Positions 1 through 7,708 of a DNA stretch of 8,824 nt are shown here, one piece after another. This stretch comes from Bryobacteraceae bacterium. Lineage in GTDB: Bacteria > Acidobacteriota > Terriglobia > Bryobacterales > Bryobacteraceae. The number at the start of each line of letters is the position of its first letter. Position 1 is the stretch's first letter. Location: the NCBI GenBank assembly GCA_030039005.1, contig JASHQT010000582.1, forward strand, positions 1 to 8,824, written 5' to 3'. A program made the translations under genes and the position numbers. A model generated the notes under the pieces. It saw only the letters and a list, made by a program, of their open reading frames with translations. It did no database searches and had not been told where the DNA came from.

Positions 1-1785
1 TTGATATCGCCCAGCAGGAAATCCGCTAGTGCGTTAATCGGGTCGCCCGAGCTGTTTTTTGCGTTCGTGATCGAGCCGTCGAAGGTGAAGCTTCCGTTCA
101 CATCGGCCGTGGGGTTGAAGTCGTCAAACTGATCCTTGCGAAGCTGGAATCCGAATTGGACGAGGTGATTGCCGAGCGCCTTGCTGTTGTTTACGGAAGT
201 TTGATAATTGTTGTCAATCTGGGTGCGCTCGGTGTTGCTGTTGGTGCCGAGTTGCGAGAAACCCGAGATATTGAACTCGGGCGCGGCATTGCCGTGTGAC
301 GTTGCTATGCCTAGCGTGTTCTCGACATTGATTCCGGCTGGGCGGAGCGATCTCGGCGTTGTTCCGGAAGTAGCCGAAGCTCGCCTGCGTAATGAACGTC
401 GGGCTCCAGATTTTTGTGAGGCCGGTGCTCGATTCGTAGCCGGTGGTTTCCGTGCTCCCCACCGCGTTTTCGAGCGGGCTTCCCGGATAGACGGGTTGGA
501 TCGGCGTGTAGTTGTTGTAGTGGATGAACGTGCCATAGAGCCGCAGGCTGTCGGTGGCGGCTTCATCCAGGCGCGCGACGCCGGTGTTGGCGGTGGGATG
601 GCTCGAGCCGATCGAAACATAATTGTCGGCGACGATATTGTCGGTCTTATTCAGGATGCCGGTGGAATTGGGCGCCGGGACCAGCGAGAGAATTTTCAGC
701 GCCGCCTGATCGATCAGACTCCCTGGAATTGCGTTCCCCGGAAACGGAGCTTTGGTGGATGGGTCGTAAACGGGCGTCGGAGACGCAGAGAAGTTCCCCG
801 CGGCATAAGCACCGTAGGGAACCGTGGAAGTCAAATTATACGGCGCGGCTTGGATCAATCCCTCGTAATTCACGAAGAAGAAGGTCTTGTTTCTTCCGTC
901 ATAGACCTTGGGGATCCGGAGTGGCCCGCTGAGCTTGCCGCCGAACAGATTGTAGCGATCTTCCGGGCGCGGTTTTCCGAGCAGGTTGTTGAAAAAATTA
1001 TTCGCATCCAGGTCTTCGTTGCGAAAGTAGCCGTATGCGGACCCCAGCAGGAGATTCGTACCGGAGTTGGTGATCAGCGTAATCATTGCGCCCGAGGTTC
1101 GGCCGTACTCGGCGGAATACGAAGCTGCCAGCACGTTGAATTCGCGAATGGAGTCGGCCGGCGGCAAGGTTTGCGGCGCGCCGGTTGAGCCGCTGACCAC
1201 GGAAACGCCGTCGATCAGGAAATCGTTGTTCAGGGTGCGGCTGCCATTGATGGAGAGTTGCGACGAATTCAGCCCTGCCTGGCTGGTGATATCGCCGCCC
1301 GCCGACACGCCGGGAGTGAGGGCCAGAAGGTTCAGCGTATTGCGGCTGGGGAGCGGCAGATCCTGGAGCTCGGACGGCGTAATGGCGGTCGCAACCGATG
1401 AACTGTCGGGCTCCAATTGACCTTGCGTCCGCCCTTGTACGATGATCGCGTCGGCTGCCCGGCCCGCCTCGAGGACAAATAGAATGTCGACGCGTTGGTC
1501 GACGGCAAGTTCGACATCGGAAACCTGCTGCCGCTTGAATCCTGCCGCCGTGACATCGATGTTGTATCGTCCAGCCGCGAGATCGGGTGCGCGATAAACG
1601 CCTGCCAGGTTGGGCTTACCGAACCAGGCGACCACCCCGGTCTCGGCGTTCGTGATCGTCACCCCGGCCGCGGCCGCGGCTTTCGGCGGTGTGACGGCGC
1701 CGGAAATGACACCCGTAATGCCCTGCCCCCAAGCCAGACAACCGGCCAAGGCAAGCAGCATGCTGGCGCGGACCGGATCAGTCAT
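1..1785 (-). CDS. Oar-like TonB-dependent receptor homologue with carboxypeptidase-regulatory domain; frameshifted, partial
   Basis: Probable outer-membrane beta-barrel protein of the acidobacterial family that imports or binds large substrates. The substrate is unknown. From the ATG at 1785 there is a short hydrophobic signal peptide (about residues 8-21, ending AWGQ), a carboxypeptidase-regulatory-like beta-sandwich (about 22-105), a plug-like region (about 125-240, with SINGSRTLNNDFLIDG) and the start of the barrel, including FFFVNYEG near 302-309. Frame 1 reads well to about residue 483, then turns into arginine/histidine-rich nonsense and stops at 214. Shifting the frame at position 336 (one extra base, or two missing) restores family-like sequence (GINVENTLGIATSHGN and later HLVQFGFQLRKDQFDDFNP) without a stop to base 1. 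The rest, probably several hundred residues, lies outside. The ATG overlaps the kinase stop as ATGA and has no clear Shine-Dalgarno, which suggests translational coupling. Whether the frameshift is real or a sequencing error cannot be decided here. Confidence 0.85.
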
Positions 1786-4700
1786 CGGCGATCGTCGGCT
1801 GGCGCGAAATGTGTTTCGCGGCTTGCGTCCGCACCGGGGCGGCGCGCGCGGAACATACCGGTGGGTTGATCCTGAAACGCGACGCGGCCTGGAATCGTCA
1901 GTTCCACCTCCGTGCCCCCGGACACCCGGCTAAAAACATGCAGCTTGCCTCCGATGCGGTTTGCCCGCTCCCGCATTCCAGAAAGGCCCCAATGCCCGTG
2001 GCGCCCGTTTTGCAAAATGCCGGGCTCGATGCCGCAACCGTCATCGCGGACCACCAGGCGAAACTGCCGCGAGTCGTACTTTAATTCCACTTCGATGTGG
2101 CCCGCGCGCGCGTGGCGAAATGCATTGGTCAGCGCCTCGCGGCCAATCCGATACACTTCGTCGCGCAGCAGCGGATGGAACAGCCGCCGCTGGCCTTCCG
2201 AGACTACGCGAGACAAAACCGGATTGTCGTTTTTGATCTGTGCGCCGAGGTCCTGCTCGGCTCTGGCGAACGCCTGCTCCAGGTCGAGCGACAGGCAGTC
2301 GGAAAGGCGCAGTCCGCGGAGCGCGTTGCGGCCTTCCTCGATCACCTGACCCATCAGCTCCAGCGCCCGGGTGAGCAGCGGCTTGGCTTGGGAATCCGCC
2401 GGTAGGCGATCCGCGGCCACATGCACCTGCATGGAGGCGCTAAGGAAGCCTTGCAGCAGAGTGTCATGCAATTCTTGTGCGATACGCGTGCGTTCCGCCA
2501 GGCGCTCGTCGAAGCGGGCGTTGATGCGGGCCGCGATCTGCCTCACGCGTAGCCGGTAGGCCGCCGTAACAAGGAGCGTTCCGACGGCCACGCACAACAG
2601 AAAGAACCAACCGGTTTGGAACCAGGCGGGGGACACGCTGAGGTCGAGAGCGGCGCCTGCTTGGTTCCAGACCCCGTCGTTATTGCACGCGACGACCTGG
2701 AATCGATAGGAGCCGGGGCGAAGCTTCGTGTAGTATGCTTCGCGGCGTGTGCCGACACTTTGCCAAGTGCGATCGACGCCATCCAACTTGTACCGAAAGA
2801 GCACCCGCTCCGGAATGGCCAGGCTCAGGGCCGTGTAATCGATCTCCAGGTTCTCCGTATAGGCGGGGAGCGTGAGCGCATGCGAACCCGCGTAGGTCTT
2901 GCCGTTCGAAACCACCGCCGAGATAATCACGGGCGGCGGGACGCGGTTGCGATTTTGCTCGAATGTCGCGGGCTCGAGCCAGGCGATCCCCTTGGTGGTG
3001 GCGAACCAAAGTCTTCCGCCGGGAGCTTCGACTAGCGACGGTTCCGGCAGTATTTCCCCCGAGAGACCCGGAAGACCGTCCAATTCGTCGAGGCGTTCTC
3101 CGGAAACTTGCCGTCTGGGATCTTGCAGCCACCTCGTAAGCTCAGCGGCGGCAACGTGGGTTACTCCGGAGAATCCATTCAGCCAAAGATCGCCGCTTTC
3201 CGTTTCGACAATGCCGGACAAGCGGCCCGGTAGGTTCGGATCGTTCCAGCGCATCAGATAAAAGCGCCCTTGCCGGAACAGTTGGACGCCGCCGGCCCCC
3301 GCCAGCCAGACGCGATCGCCGCGCACCGCCATCGTATTTTCCGAAACACCGCGCTGTCCGTCGGGAAATTCCCAGCGCTGAAACGTTCGCCCGTCCCACT
3401 CGACGACCTTGTTCGAAAATGCAAACCAGACGTTGCCGCGAGCGTCGTCCACCATCGCGCCCACCACGCCCGGCTTCTTCCCCAAGGTCTGCGTCTCGTC
3501 GTTCCACGCGCCGCGCGATAGTCGATAGGCTCGGCCGCTCAGCGTCGTGATCCAAGGTTCGTTGTTGCGATCCGAAGCGCTGAACACCACGGGATCCAGG
3601 CTCTCCCCGGGATAGTGCAGGCCCGAGAATCCGCCGCCCGAGGATCGCCAAAGATGGAAGTCGCCGGCTCCAGCCACCCAGATGGCGCCATTGTGATCGC
3701 GTCGAACGCTCTGCACCTGCCGGATATCGGAAAAGCTGGTGATGGCACCGTCCGCTGCAATATGGGTGAGGGGCAGGCTGCTGTTCCCGGTCCACACGGA
3801 ATCTTCGTCGCCCGCGGCGACGCTAAACTCGTGCTCCTGGGCAGGAGGAAGCCGGACGGTGGTGAGCGCGGTGCGGCGCAGCGCGTCGAGACCGGAATTG
3901 GTGGCGACCCAAACGCCCTCGCGCTCGATCAGAATCGTCCAGACAGCATCGGAACTCAAACCCTGCTCGGGCGTGAAGGTTTCGCCGGGAGCTGCCAGAG
4001 TCGCCACCGGCCTGGGCCATCGATCGACGTGATCAAATCTTCGAATGCCCTGCGGGGTCACCGCCCAAAGCGATCCGTCCGGGCCGAAGCTGAAGTCGCC
4101 GAACCGCGTCCCTCCTTTGTATTGCGCGCTTTTGTACTGCTCTCGCGGCTGGGGAGCCGCGCTCAGCTTGAATGCCACCCGGCGGAGCCCTTGATCGTCC
4201 GAAAGCCAGATGGCGCCGTCCGGCGCTTCATGCAGGTATGCGTAATCGGTCGAGGGGCCTTCACCGGCTTGAGTGGCTTGGAATCTGGAAGCGCCGCGCG
4301 GCAAAAACAGAAGAGCGCTGGTTCGTGTTTTGACCCACAGCGTACCGTCGCTGTCCAGCAGGAGCCCGGCGGGGAAACCGCCGGGATATCCTTCTTCGGC
4401 TCCCACCCGCTCGCAGACATCGCCCCGCAGACGGAACAGACCGGCGGTGGCCTGCACCCACAGCGAGCCGTCGCGATCCTCGATAAGCTTTCCGCGTTTG
4501 CGCGCCGGAGTACAGCGCCGATCGGGAAAGTTCTTCAGGCGCCCGTCCTTCCAGAACAGAAGTCCAGCGCCCTCTGTTGTGAGCCACAGACCGCCGTCAG
4601 AAGCCAGGAAAACAGAGTCGATCTCGCTGGCGCGCACCGCCCCGCGCGTCACCTCCTCCACGGACTGAAAGCGGACGCCGTCGAACCGCACCACGCCGCG

Positions 4701-4955
4701 TGAGGTGGTAAGCCAGAGATAGCCTTCCGGCGACTGTTTGATATCGAAGACCGCGCCTAGGCCATTCCACTCGGTGTGATGGAAGTCCGCTCCGTTGGGA
4801 AATTCAGGCCGCGCGACGGCCGCGTGTGTTTGGAGAATGAGAACTGGAGCCAGTGCAACGCCCGCTAGCCATCGAAACTTGCCAAACCATGTGCCCATTA
4901 TGCGACCGCCAAGGGTTCGGGGCACTGCCGGGACGGAATGTTTTTCGGCAGCCAT
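1782..4955 (-). CDS. Two-component sensor histidine kinase with double propeller, Y_Y_Y and HisKA_3 domains
   Basis: Membrane sensor that should autophosphorylate on His and pass phosphate to a NarL-type regulator, probably the one at 5661-6287. A signal peptide or anchor lies at about residues 27-48. Fourteen propeller-type repeats follow (pattern D-G-x-L/I-W with a trailing G-hydrophobic-x-R/F), near residues 71, 115, 159, 199, 242, 288, 346, 384, 418, 460, 502, 545, 582 and 641. That number fits two seven-bladed propellers. A Y_Y_Y domain covers about 700-775 and a transmembrane helix 781-800. The HisKA_3 motif QELHDTLLQG has phospho-acceptor His830. The ATPase has an N-box around EALTNAFRHA (N944), DDGCGI (971-976) and GHWGLSGM (987-994). 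There is no receiver domain, unlike the hybrid sensors of Bacteroidetes. Met20 (4898), directly before a cleaner signal sequence, is a plausible alternative start; neither start has a strong ribosome binding site. Its stop overlaps the receptor start. Confidence 0.93.
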   Translation of the reverse strand: MAAEKHSVPAVPRTLGGRIMGTWFGKFRWLAGVALAPVLILQTHAAVARPEFPNGADFHHTEWNGLGAVFDIKQSPEGYLWLTTSRGVVRFDGVRFQSVEEVTRGAVRASEIDSVFLASDGGLWLTTEGAGLLFWKDGRLKNFPDRRCTPARKRGKLIEDRDGSLWVQATAGLFRLRGDVCERVGAEEGYPGGFPAGLLLDSDGTLWVKTRTSALLFLPRGASRFQATQAGEGPSTDYAYLHEAPDGAIWLSDDQGLRRVAFKLSAAPQPREQYKSAQYKGGTRFGDFSFGPDGSLWAVTPQGIRRFDHVDRWPRPVATLAAPGETFTPEQGLSSDAVWTILIEREGVWVATNSGLDALRRTALTTVRLPPAQEHEFSVAAGDEDSVWTGNSSLPLTHIAADGAITSFSDIRQVQSVRRDHNGAIWVAGAGDFHLWRSSGGGFSGLHYPGESLDPVVFSASDRNNEPWITTLSGRAYRLSRGAWNDETQTLGKKPGVVGAMVDDARGNVWFAFSNKVVEWDGRTFQRWEFPDGQRGVSENTMAVRGDRVWLAGAGGVQLFRQGRFYLMRWNDPNLPGRLSGIVETESGDLWLNGFSGVTHVAAAELTRWLQDPRRQVSGERLDELDGLPGLSGEILPEPSLVEAPGGRLWFATTKGIAWLEPATFEQNRNRVPPPVIISAVVSNGKTYAGSHALTLPAYTENLEIDYTALSLAIPERVLFRYKLDGVDRTWQSVGTRREAYYTKLRPGSYRFQVVACNNDGVWNQAGAALDLSVSPAWFQTGWFFLLCVAVGTLLVTAAYRLRVRQIAARINARFDERLAERTRIAQELHDTLLQGFLSASMQVHVAADRLPADSQAKPLLTRALELMGQVIEEGRNALRGLRLSDCLSLDLEQAFARAEQDLGAQIKNDNPVLSRVVSEGQRRLFHPLLRDEVYRIGREALTNAFRHARAGHIEVELKYDSRQFRLVVRDDGCGIEPGILQNGRHGHWGLSGMRERANRIGGKLHVFSRVSGGTEVELTIPGRVAFQDQPTGMFRARRPGADASRETHFAPADDRR

Positions 4956-5112
4956 CCCGCGGACTCGCGCGAGCCGATCGGGTACGAAATATCGCGCCGC
5001 GACAGTTTAATGTTAGCCCGACGAAGAAGTGTCCCCATCCCTCGGCCGCACGGTTTTTCCGTACTTCTTTCGAGGTATATGGCCATCCGAGGTATGTGGG
5101 CGTCCTCTTCGC
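4956..5112 (-). promoter_or_regulatory. Gap upstream of the kinase gene, with a direct repeat
   Basis: This 157-base gap follows the DoxX stop and precedes the kinase start, so it probably carries a kinase promoter or control site. It contains the direct repeat described separately (5071-5097) and a small inverted repeat ACGG-TTTTT-CCGT (5050-5062). I see no convincing -35/-10 pair, sigma-54 element or terminator. The function is inferred from position. Confidence 0.35.
5071..5097. repeat. Direct repeat CGAGGTAT(A/G)T, two copies
   Basis: CGAGGTATAT at 5071-5080 and CGAGGTATGT at 5088-5097 differ in one base and begin 17 bases apart. They lie 116-142 bases upstream of the kinase's longer start. 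The core CGAGGTA recurs at 6412-6418 in front of the response regulator. They could be binding sites for a dimeric regulator such as the linked NarL-type protein. That role is inference; the repeat is seen directly. Confidence 0.45.
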
Positions 5113-5664
5113 CTAAACAGGCCGCGATCCCGATCGAGAACCGGGCGGAATGATGATTTCCCGGCGACCGAACTTGCGGGCATCCAGCGAAAACGCACCC
5201 GGTCCGAGCCCAACGATCGCCAACGGGACGGCGAGTCTGAACAGCAGCCCGATGGAGGACTCCGCCGCCTTGCCGGAGCACTCCGGAAGCCAGGAAATCC
5301 GGATCGCCAGCCCCTGCACCAGGACGAGTGCGCCGGCGAACGGCGTCAGGAACCCCAGGATCAGCAGAGCGGCGGCCACTATGCCAAACAGACCGAGGGC
5401 CCACGAGACAGGCTGGGGATCCGGAACCTGGAGATAGCAGACCCCCCGAAGTCCAACCGCCAACCCCAAGACGAGCCGCAGAATTAACAGCGCAATTCCT
5501 GGAAACCCGGACGGAAATGCAAAAAATAAGCGTCCCAGTGTTCTCCCCGTGCCTCTCCGGCCGCCAGATCGGCAGCCTACACCCAGCTTAGGGAGTTCGG
5601 CGGCCGCGCGAATCCCGAAGTCCCGTAATCGCGGCGTAACACTTTCGGGGAAGCGATGGATCAA
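5113..5664 (-). CDS. DoxX-like small integral membrane protein
   Basis: A DoxX-family membrane protein. Its biochemical role is not established; the family is linked to respiratory or thiosulfate-oxidation functions in some organisms. Four hydrophobic segments are visible at about residues 55-76, 86-109, 108-125 and 137-155. The C-terminal GPGAFSLDARKFGRREIIIP is the typical end of acidobacterial members. The longest reading starts at TTG 5664, overlapping the response regulator stop (TTGA). Its first 42 residues are basic, rich in Gly and Arg, and unlike the family. No ATG or GTG lies in frame before the hydrophobic core. CTG at 5538, 4 bases after GGGGAG, would give a family-like start (GRLFFAFPSGFPG) and a normal length of 141 residues. 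Residues before 43 may therefore not be translated. It sits between the regulator and the kinase, an unusual place for a membrane protein, and is probably co-transcribed with the regulator. Confidence 0.8.
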   Translation of the reverse strand: MIHRFPESVTPRLRDFGIRAAAELPKLGVGCRSGGRRGTGRTLGRLFFAFPSGFPGIALLILRLVLGLAVGLRGVCYLQVPDPQPVSWALGLFGIVAAALLILGFLTPFAGALVLVQGLAIRISWLPECSGKAAESSIGLLFRLAVPLAIVGLGPGAFSLDARKFGRREIIIPPGSRSGSRPV

Positions 5665-6287
5665 AGGCGGATAATTCCCCGCCGCACGCCGATGGAAATG
5701 GCCTGTGTCCGGTCCTTGGCGCCGAGCTTCTCCATGATGTGTTTAACGTGAACCTTGACGGTTTCCTCCGAGATCGCCAGCAGCCCCGCGATGTCCCGGT
5801 TTCTGTTGCCGGACGCGACATGCTTCAGTACGTCGATCTCGCGGGCAGTCAGGCTTTCGTCGCTCAGATGCTCGGCGAGCTGAGCAGCGATCTCCGGGGG
5901 AATACGCCTCTTGCCGGCGTGGACCTGCCGAATTACCTGCAGGAGTTCGCTGGGAGGCATGCTCTTGAGCAAATATCCGCGCGCTCCGGCTTCCAATGCG
6001 CGCTGGATTTCGACGTCCCCTTCGAACGTCGTAAGCATGACGACGCGTGCTTCAGGGAATTCGGAGCGGATGGCGATCATGGCTTCAATCCCGCTCAGGT
6101 CCGGAAGCCGCAGGTCCATTAGGGTGACGTCGGGCTGATGCAGGCGGAAGTGCTGAATCGCCTCACTGCCGCTCGCGGCTTGCGATACCAGCGTCATGTC
6201 CGGCTGGCTATTGATGATGGTGGCGATCCCTTCGCGCAAGAGGGGATGATCGTCGACGCTGAGGATTCGAATCGTTGGCTGGTTCAT
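5661..6287 (-). CDS. NarL/FixJ-family response regulator with LuxR-type HTH
   Basis: Cytoplasmic DNA-binding output of a phosphorelay. The receiver domain (about 5-122) has acidic residues D12 and D13, phospho-acceptor D58 in TLMDLRLPD, T86 and K108 (GYLLK), so every key phosphorylation residue is present. The LuxR/GerE helix-turn-helix (about 145-203) reads LTAREIDVLKHVASG, then AISEETVKVHVKHIMEKLGA. At 208 residues it is a full-length family member. HisKA_3 kinases characteristically pair with NarL regulators, so the kinase at 1782-4955 is the likely partner, although the DoxX gene and a gap lie between them. The ATG at 6287 puts the first receiver strand (IRILSVDDHP) close to the N-terminus, as expected. 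No strong Shine-Dalgarno is visible. The stop overlaps the next gene. Confidence 0.95.
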   Translation of the reverse strand: MNQPTIRILSVDDHPLLREGIATIINSQPDMTLVSQAASGSEAIQHFRLHQPDVTLMDLRLPDLSGIEAMIAIRSEFPEARVVMLTTFEGDVEIQRALEAGARGYLLKSMPPSELLQVIRQVHAGKRRIPPEIAAQLAEHLSDESLTAREIDVLKHVASGNRNRDIAGLLAISEETVKVHVKHIMEKLGAKDRTQAISIGVRRGIIRL

Positions 6288-6371
6288 GTTTCGACGCTCG
6301 ATTCTGCCGGGTCCCGCGACGCGCGCGTGAGCGCTCCAGCTACATGTAATACCTTAACTCCTCCGCGAGGC

Positions 6372-6415
6372 GGCAGCATACCCAACGTACGGGATGGCAG
6401 CATAACTCGATCGAG
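6372..6415. repeat. Direct repeat GGCAGCATA plus adjoining palindrome
   Basis: GGCAGCATA occurs at 6372-6380 and exactly again at 6396-6404, 24 bases apart. Two bases after the second copy is a perfect palindrome, CTCGATCGAG (6406-6415). The cluster lies 85-128 bases upstream of the response regulator start and may be an operator for either diverging gene. Only the repeats are observed. Confidence 0.4.
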
Positions 6416-6557
6416 GTACCGGGCACCCACTGATCTGCGGCTCACACGATGGTGGTATTCCCCGCTGCCTGTTTCTAGGGTTTTCCGAAAAAATTCTTTG
6501 GGGCACAATCCAATCAGCGATCGATTTTGAAGCGGACGGATGAGAGCAATTCTTGAG

Positions 6558-6563
6558 AAGGAG
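6558..6563 (+). promoter_or_regulatory. Strong ribosome binding site AAGGAG that decides the activator start
   Basis: AAGGAG lies 8 bases before ATG 6572 and 5 bases before the in-frame GTG 6569. The spacing and start codon favour ATG 6572. It is the clearest Shine-Dalgarno in the window. Confidence 0.8.
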
Positions 6564-6571
6564 ATGATGTG

Positions 6572-7618
6572 ATGTCGAACTCCAGGCAATCCCAATTGAT
6601 CGGTGAGAGCGCCCCATTCCTGGCCGCTCTCGAACAGGTGGAAATGGTAGCGCCCGCCGACTGCGCGGTTTTGATTCAGGGCGAGACAGGAACCGGAAAA
6701 GAACTCATCGCCCAGGAGATTCATTCGCGCAGCCGGCGCGCGAACGGCCCCTTCATCCGCATGAACTGCGCGGCGATTCCCGCCGGGCTTCTGGAAAGCG
6801 AATTATTCGGGCACGAGCGCGGGGCCTTCACCGGCGCTCTGACGCAGAGGATCGGCCGGCTGCAGGCCGCCCATCGGGGCACGCTGTTTCTAGACGAGAT
6901 CGGGGAACTGCCGCTCGAGCTTCAACCCAAACTTCTGCGCGCACTTCAGGAGCAGGAGTTCGAGCGCCTGGGAAGTACGCAGACCATTCACGTGGATGTG
7001 CGCATCGTCGCCGCGACCAATCAGAATCTCGAGGAGATGGTCGAGGAGCGCACCTTTCGCGCGGACCTCTACTACCGCCTGAACGTGTTTCCCATCCAGT
7101 TGCCGCCCTTGCGCGAGCGCGTGGACGACATTCCCGTCCTGGTCCGGCATTTTATGCGCGAATTCGCCGTGCGGATGAACAAAGGGGTTGAGAATGTCCC
7201 GGAACACGTGATGGACGCCCTATGCCACTACCCGTGGCCGGGAAACATTCGCGAACTGCAGAACGTCATTCAGCGAGCCGTGCTTCTAACGGAAGGGCGC
7301 GACCTGGAACTTCGGCTGCCGGATCTAGTCCCGCCGGAGGGCCTGTCGGTCATTCCCGCCGCGAACCGGACGCTGGCCGAGATGGAACGCGTCCACATCA
7401 CCGAGACCTTGGAACGCGTGAACTGGGTAGTGGGCGGCCGTGAAGGGGCTGCGGCAAAACTAGGGCTGCCGAGAACAACTCTTATCGCGCGTATGCGGAA
7501 ACTGGGGATTTCGCGCGGCGCGTTGCAATTGCGGAGGTCGGCCGTGGACTCCCACGGCGGCATGGCGGATGTGAACCACAACCGGCGCGATGCCTTCGCA
7601 TACGCCGGCGCGATGTAG
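6572..7618 (+). CDS. Sigma-54-dependent transcriptional activator (AAA+ with Fis-type HTH), no sensory domain
   Basis: Bacterial enhancer-binding protein that uses ATP hydrolysis to open promoters bound by sigma-54 RNA polymerase. Numbered from ATG 6572, the AAA+ domain starts about ten residues in: Walker A GETGTGKE (37-44), the sigma-54-contacting loop GAFTGA (84-89), Walker B LFLDE (D108, E109), arginines R163 and R169 in the arginine-finger region, and PGNIRE (223-228). A Fis-type helix-turn-helix lies at about 288-313 ([23 protein letters not shown]). All the motifs are intact. There is no receiver, GAF or PAS domain in front, so activity is probably set by expression level or a partner protein, as known for HrpR/HrpS and PspF. 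About 35 unconserved-looking residues follow the HTH. The next gene downstream is an ECF-like sigma factor with a sigma-54-type promoter, its likely target. Confidence 0.95.
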   Translation: MSNSRQSQLIGESAPFLAALEQVEMVAPADCAVLIQGETGTGKELIAQEIHSRSRRANGPFIRMNCAAIPAGLLESELFGHERGAFTGALTQRIGRLQAAHRGTLFLDEIGELPLELQPKLLRALQEQEFERLGSTQTIHVDVRIVAATNQNLEEMVEERTFRADLYYRLNVFPIQLPPLRERVDDIPVLVRHFMREFAVRMNKGVENVPEHVMDALCHYPWPGNIRELQNVIQRAVLLTEGRDLELRLPDLVPPEGLSVIPAANRTLAEMERVHITETLERVNWVVGGREGAAAKLGLPRTTLIARMRKLGISRGALQLRRSAVDSHGGMADVNHNRRDAFAYAGAM

Positions 7619-7638
7619 CTCACCCGTAGGCTTTCCCA

Positions 7639-7671
7639 TGTCGTGTTACGACAGGCAGTCGGCTGTTCGAC
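7639..7671. promoter_or_regulatory. Candidate upstream activator sites: paired GTCG/CGAC inverted repeats
   Basis: Site 1 is the inverted repeat TGTCGTGTTACGACA (7639-7653; 6-base arms, 3-base centre). Site 2 is GTCG-GCTGTT-CGAC (7658-7671). They share the GTCG/CGAC arms and a TGTT core, and their centres are about 18 bases apart. A further GTGTCG (7685-7690) can pair with CGACAC (7668-7673). Relative to the start predicted from the sigma-54 element they sit near -94 and -75, a usual position for enhancer-binding protein sites. That the upstream neighbour binds here is inference. Confidence 0.6.
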
Positions 7672-7708
7672 ACGCCGGACGCAGGTGTCGTTGCTGAATC
7701 AATCACTT

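Larger units (their letters stand above)
6288..6571. promoter_or_regulatory. Divergent intergenic region between the response regulator and the sigma-54 activator
   Basis: These 284 bases carry no supported gene and must hold the promoters of both diverging genes. Visible structure: direct repeat GGCAGCATA (6372-6380 and 6396-6404), the 10-base palindrome CTCGATCGAG (6406-6415), and the CGAGGTA core (6412-6418) shared with the kinase upstream gap. I looked for GG-N10-GC sigma-54 elements and found none. No clear housekeeping promoter was recognised. Confidence 0.4.

Noticed and set aside
208..1188. 326-codon open frame on the plus strand
   Set aside because: It is antisense to the receptor gene, whose reading frame is family-like throughout. 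It has no domain pattern of its own.
1738..1748. Lipobox-like LAGC in the receptor signal peptide (residues 13-16)
   Set aside because: The protein is a TonB-receptor-type barrel with a normal cleavage-like AWGQ a few residues later, so the Cys match is probably coincidence.
3615..4703. 362-codon open frame on the plus strand
   Set aside because: It lies antisense inside the kinase, whose domain motifs are clear. It has no recognisable motif or ribosome site, and is typical of high-GC shadow frames.
5050..5062. ACGG-TTTTT-CCGT as a terminator after the DoxX gene
   Set aside because: The stem has only 4 base pairs, and no T-run follows it in the transcribed direction.
4898..5404. 168-codon minus-strand frame across the DoxX end and kinase start
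   Set aside because: It is out of frame with both supported genes, rich in Arg and Gly, and without a recognisable domain.
6288..6571. A sigma-54 promoter for the activator gene itself
   Set aside because: Stretches such as TTGGGGCACAATCC look similar, but none has GG-N10-GC spacing.
6284..6724. 146-codon minus-strand frame overlapping the divergent region
   Set aside because: It covers the well-supported start of the sigma-54 activator and the regulator start, has no motif, and its second half is the reverse of the activator's coding sequence.
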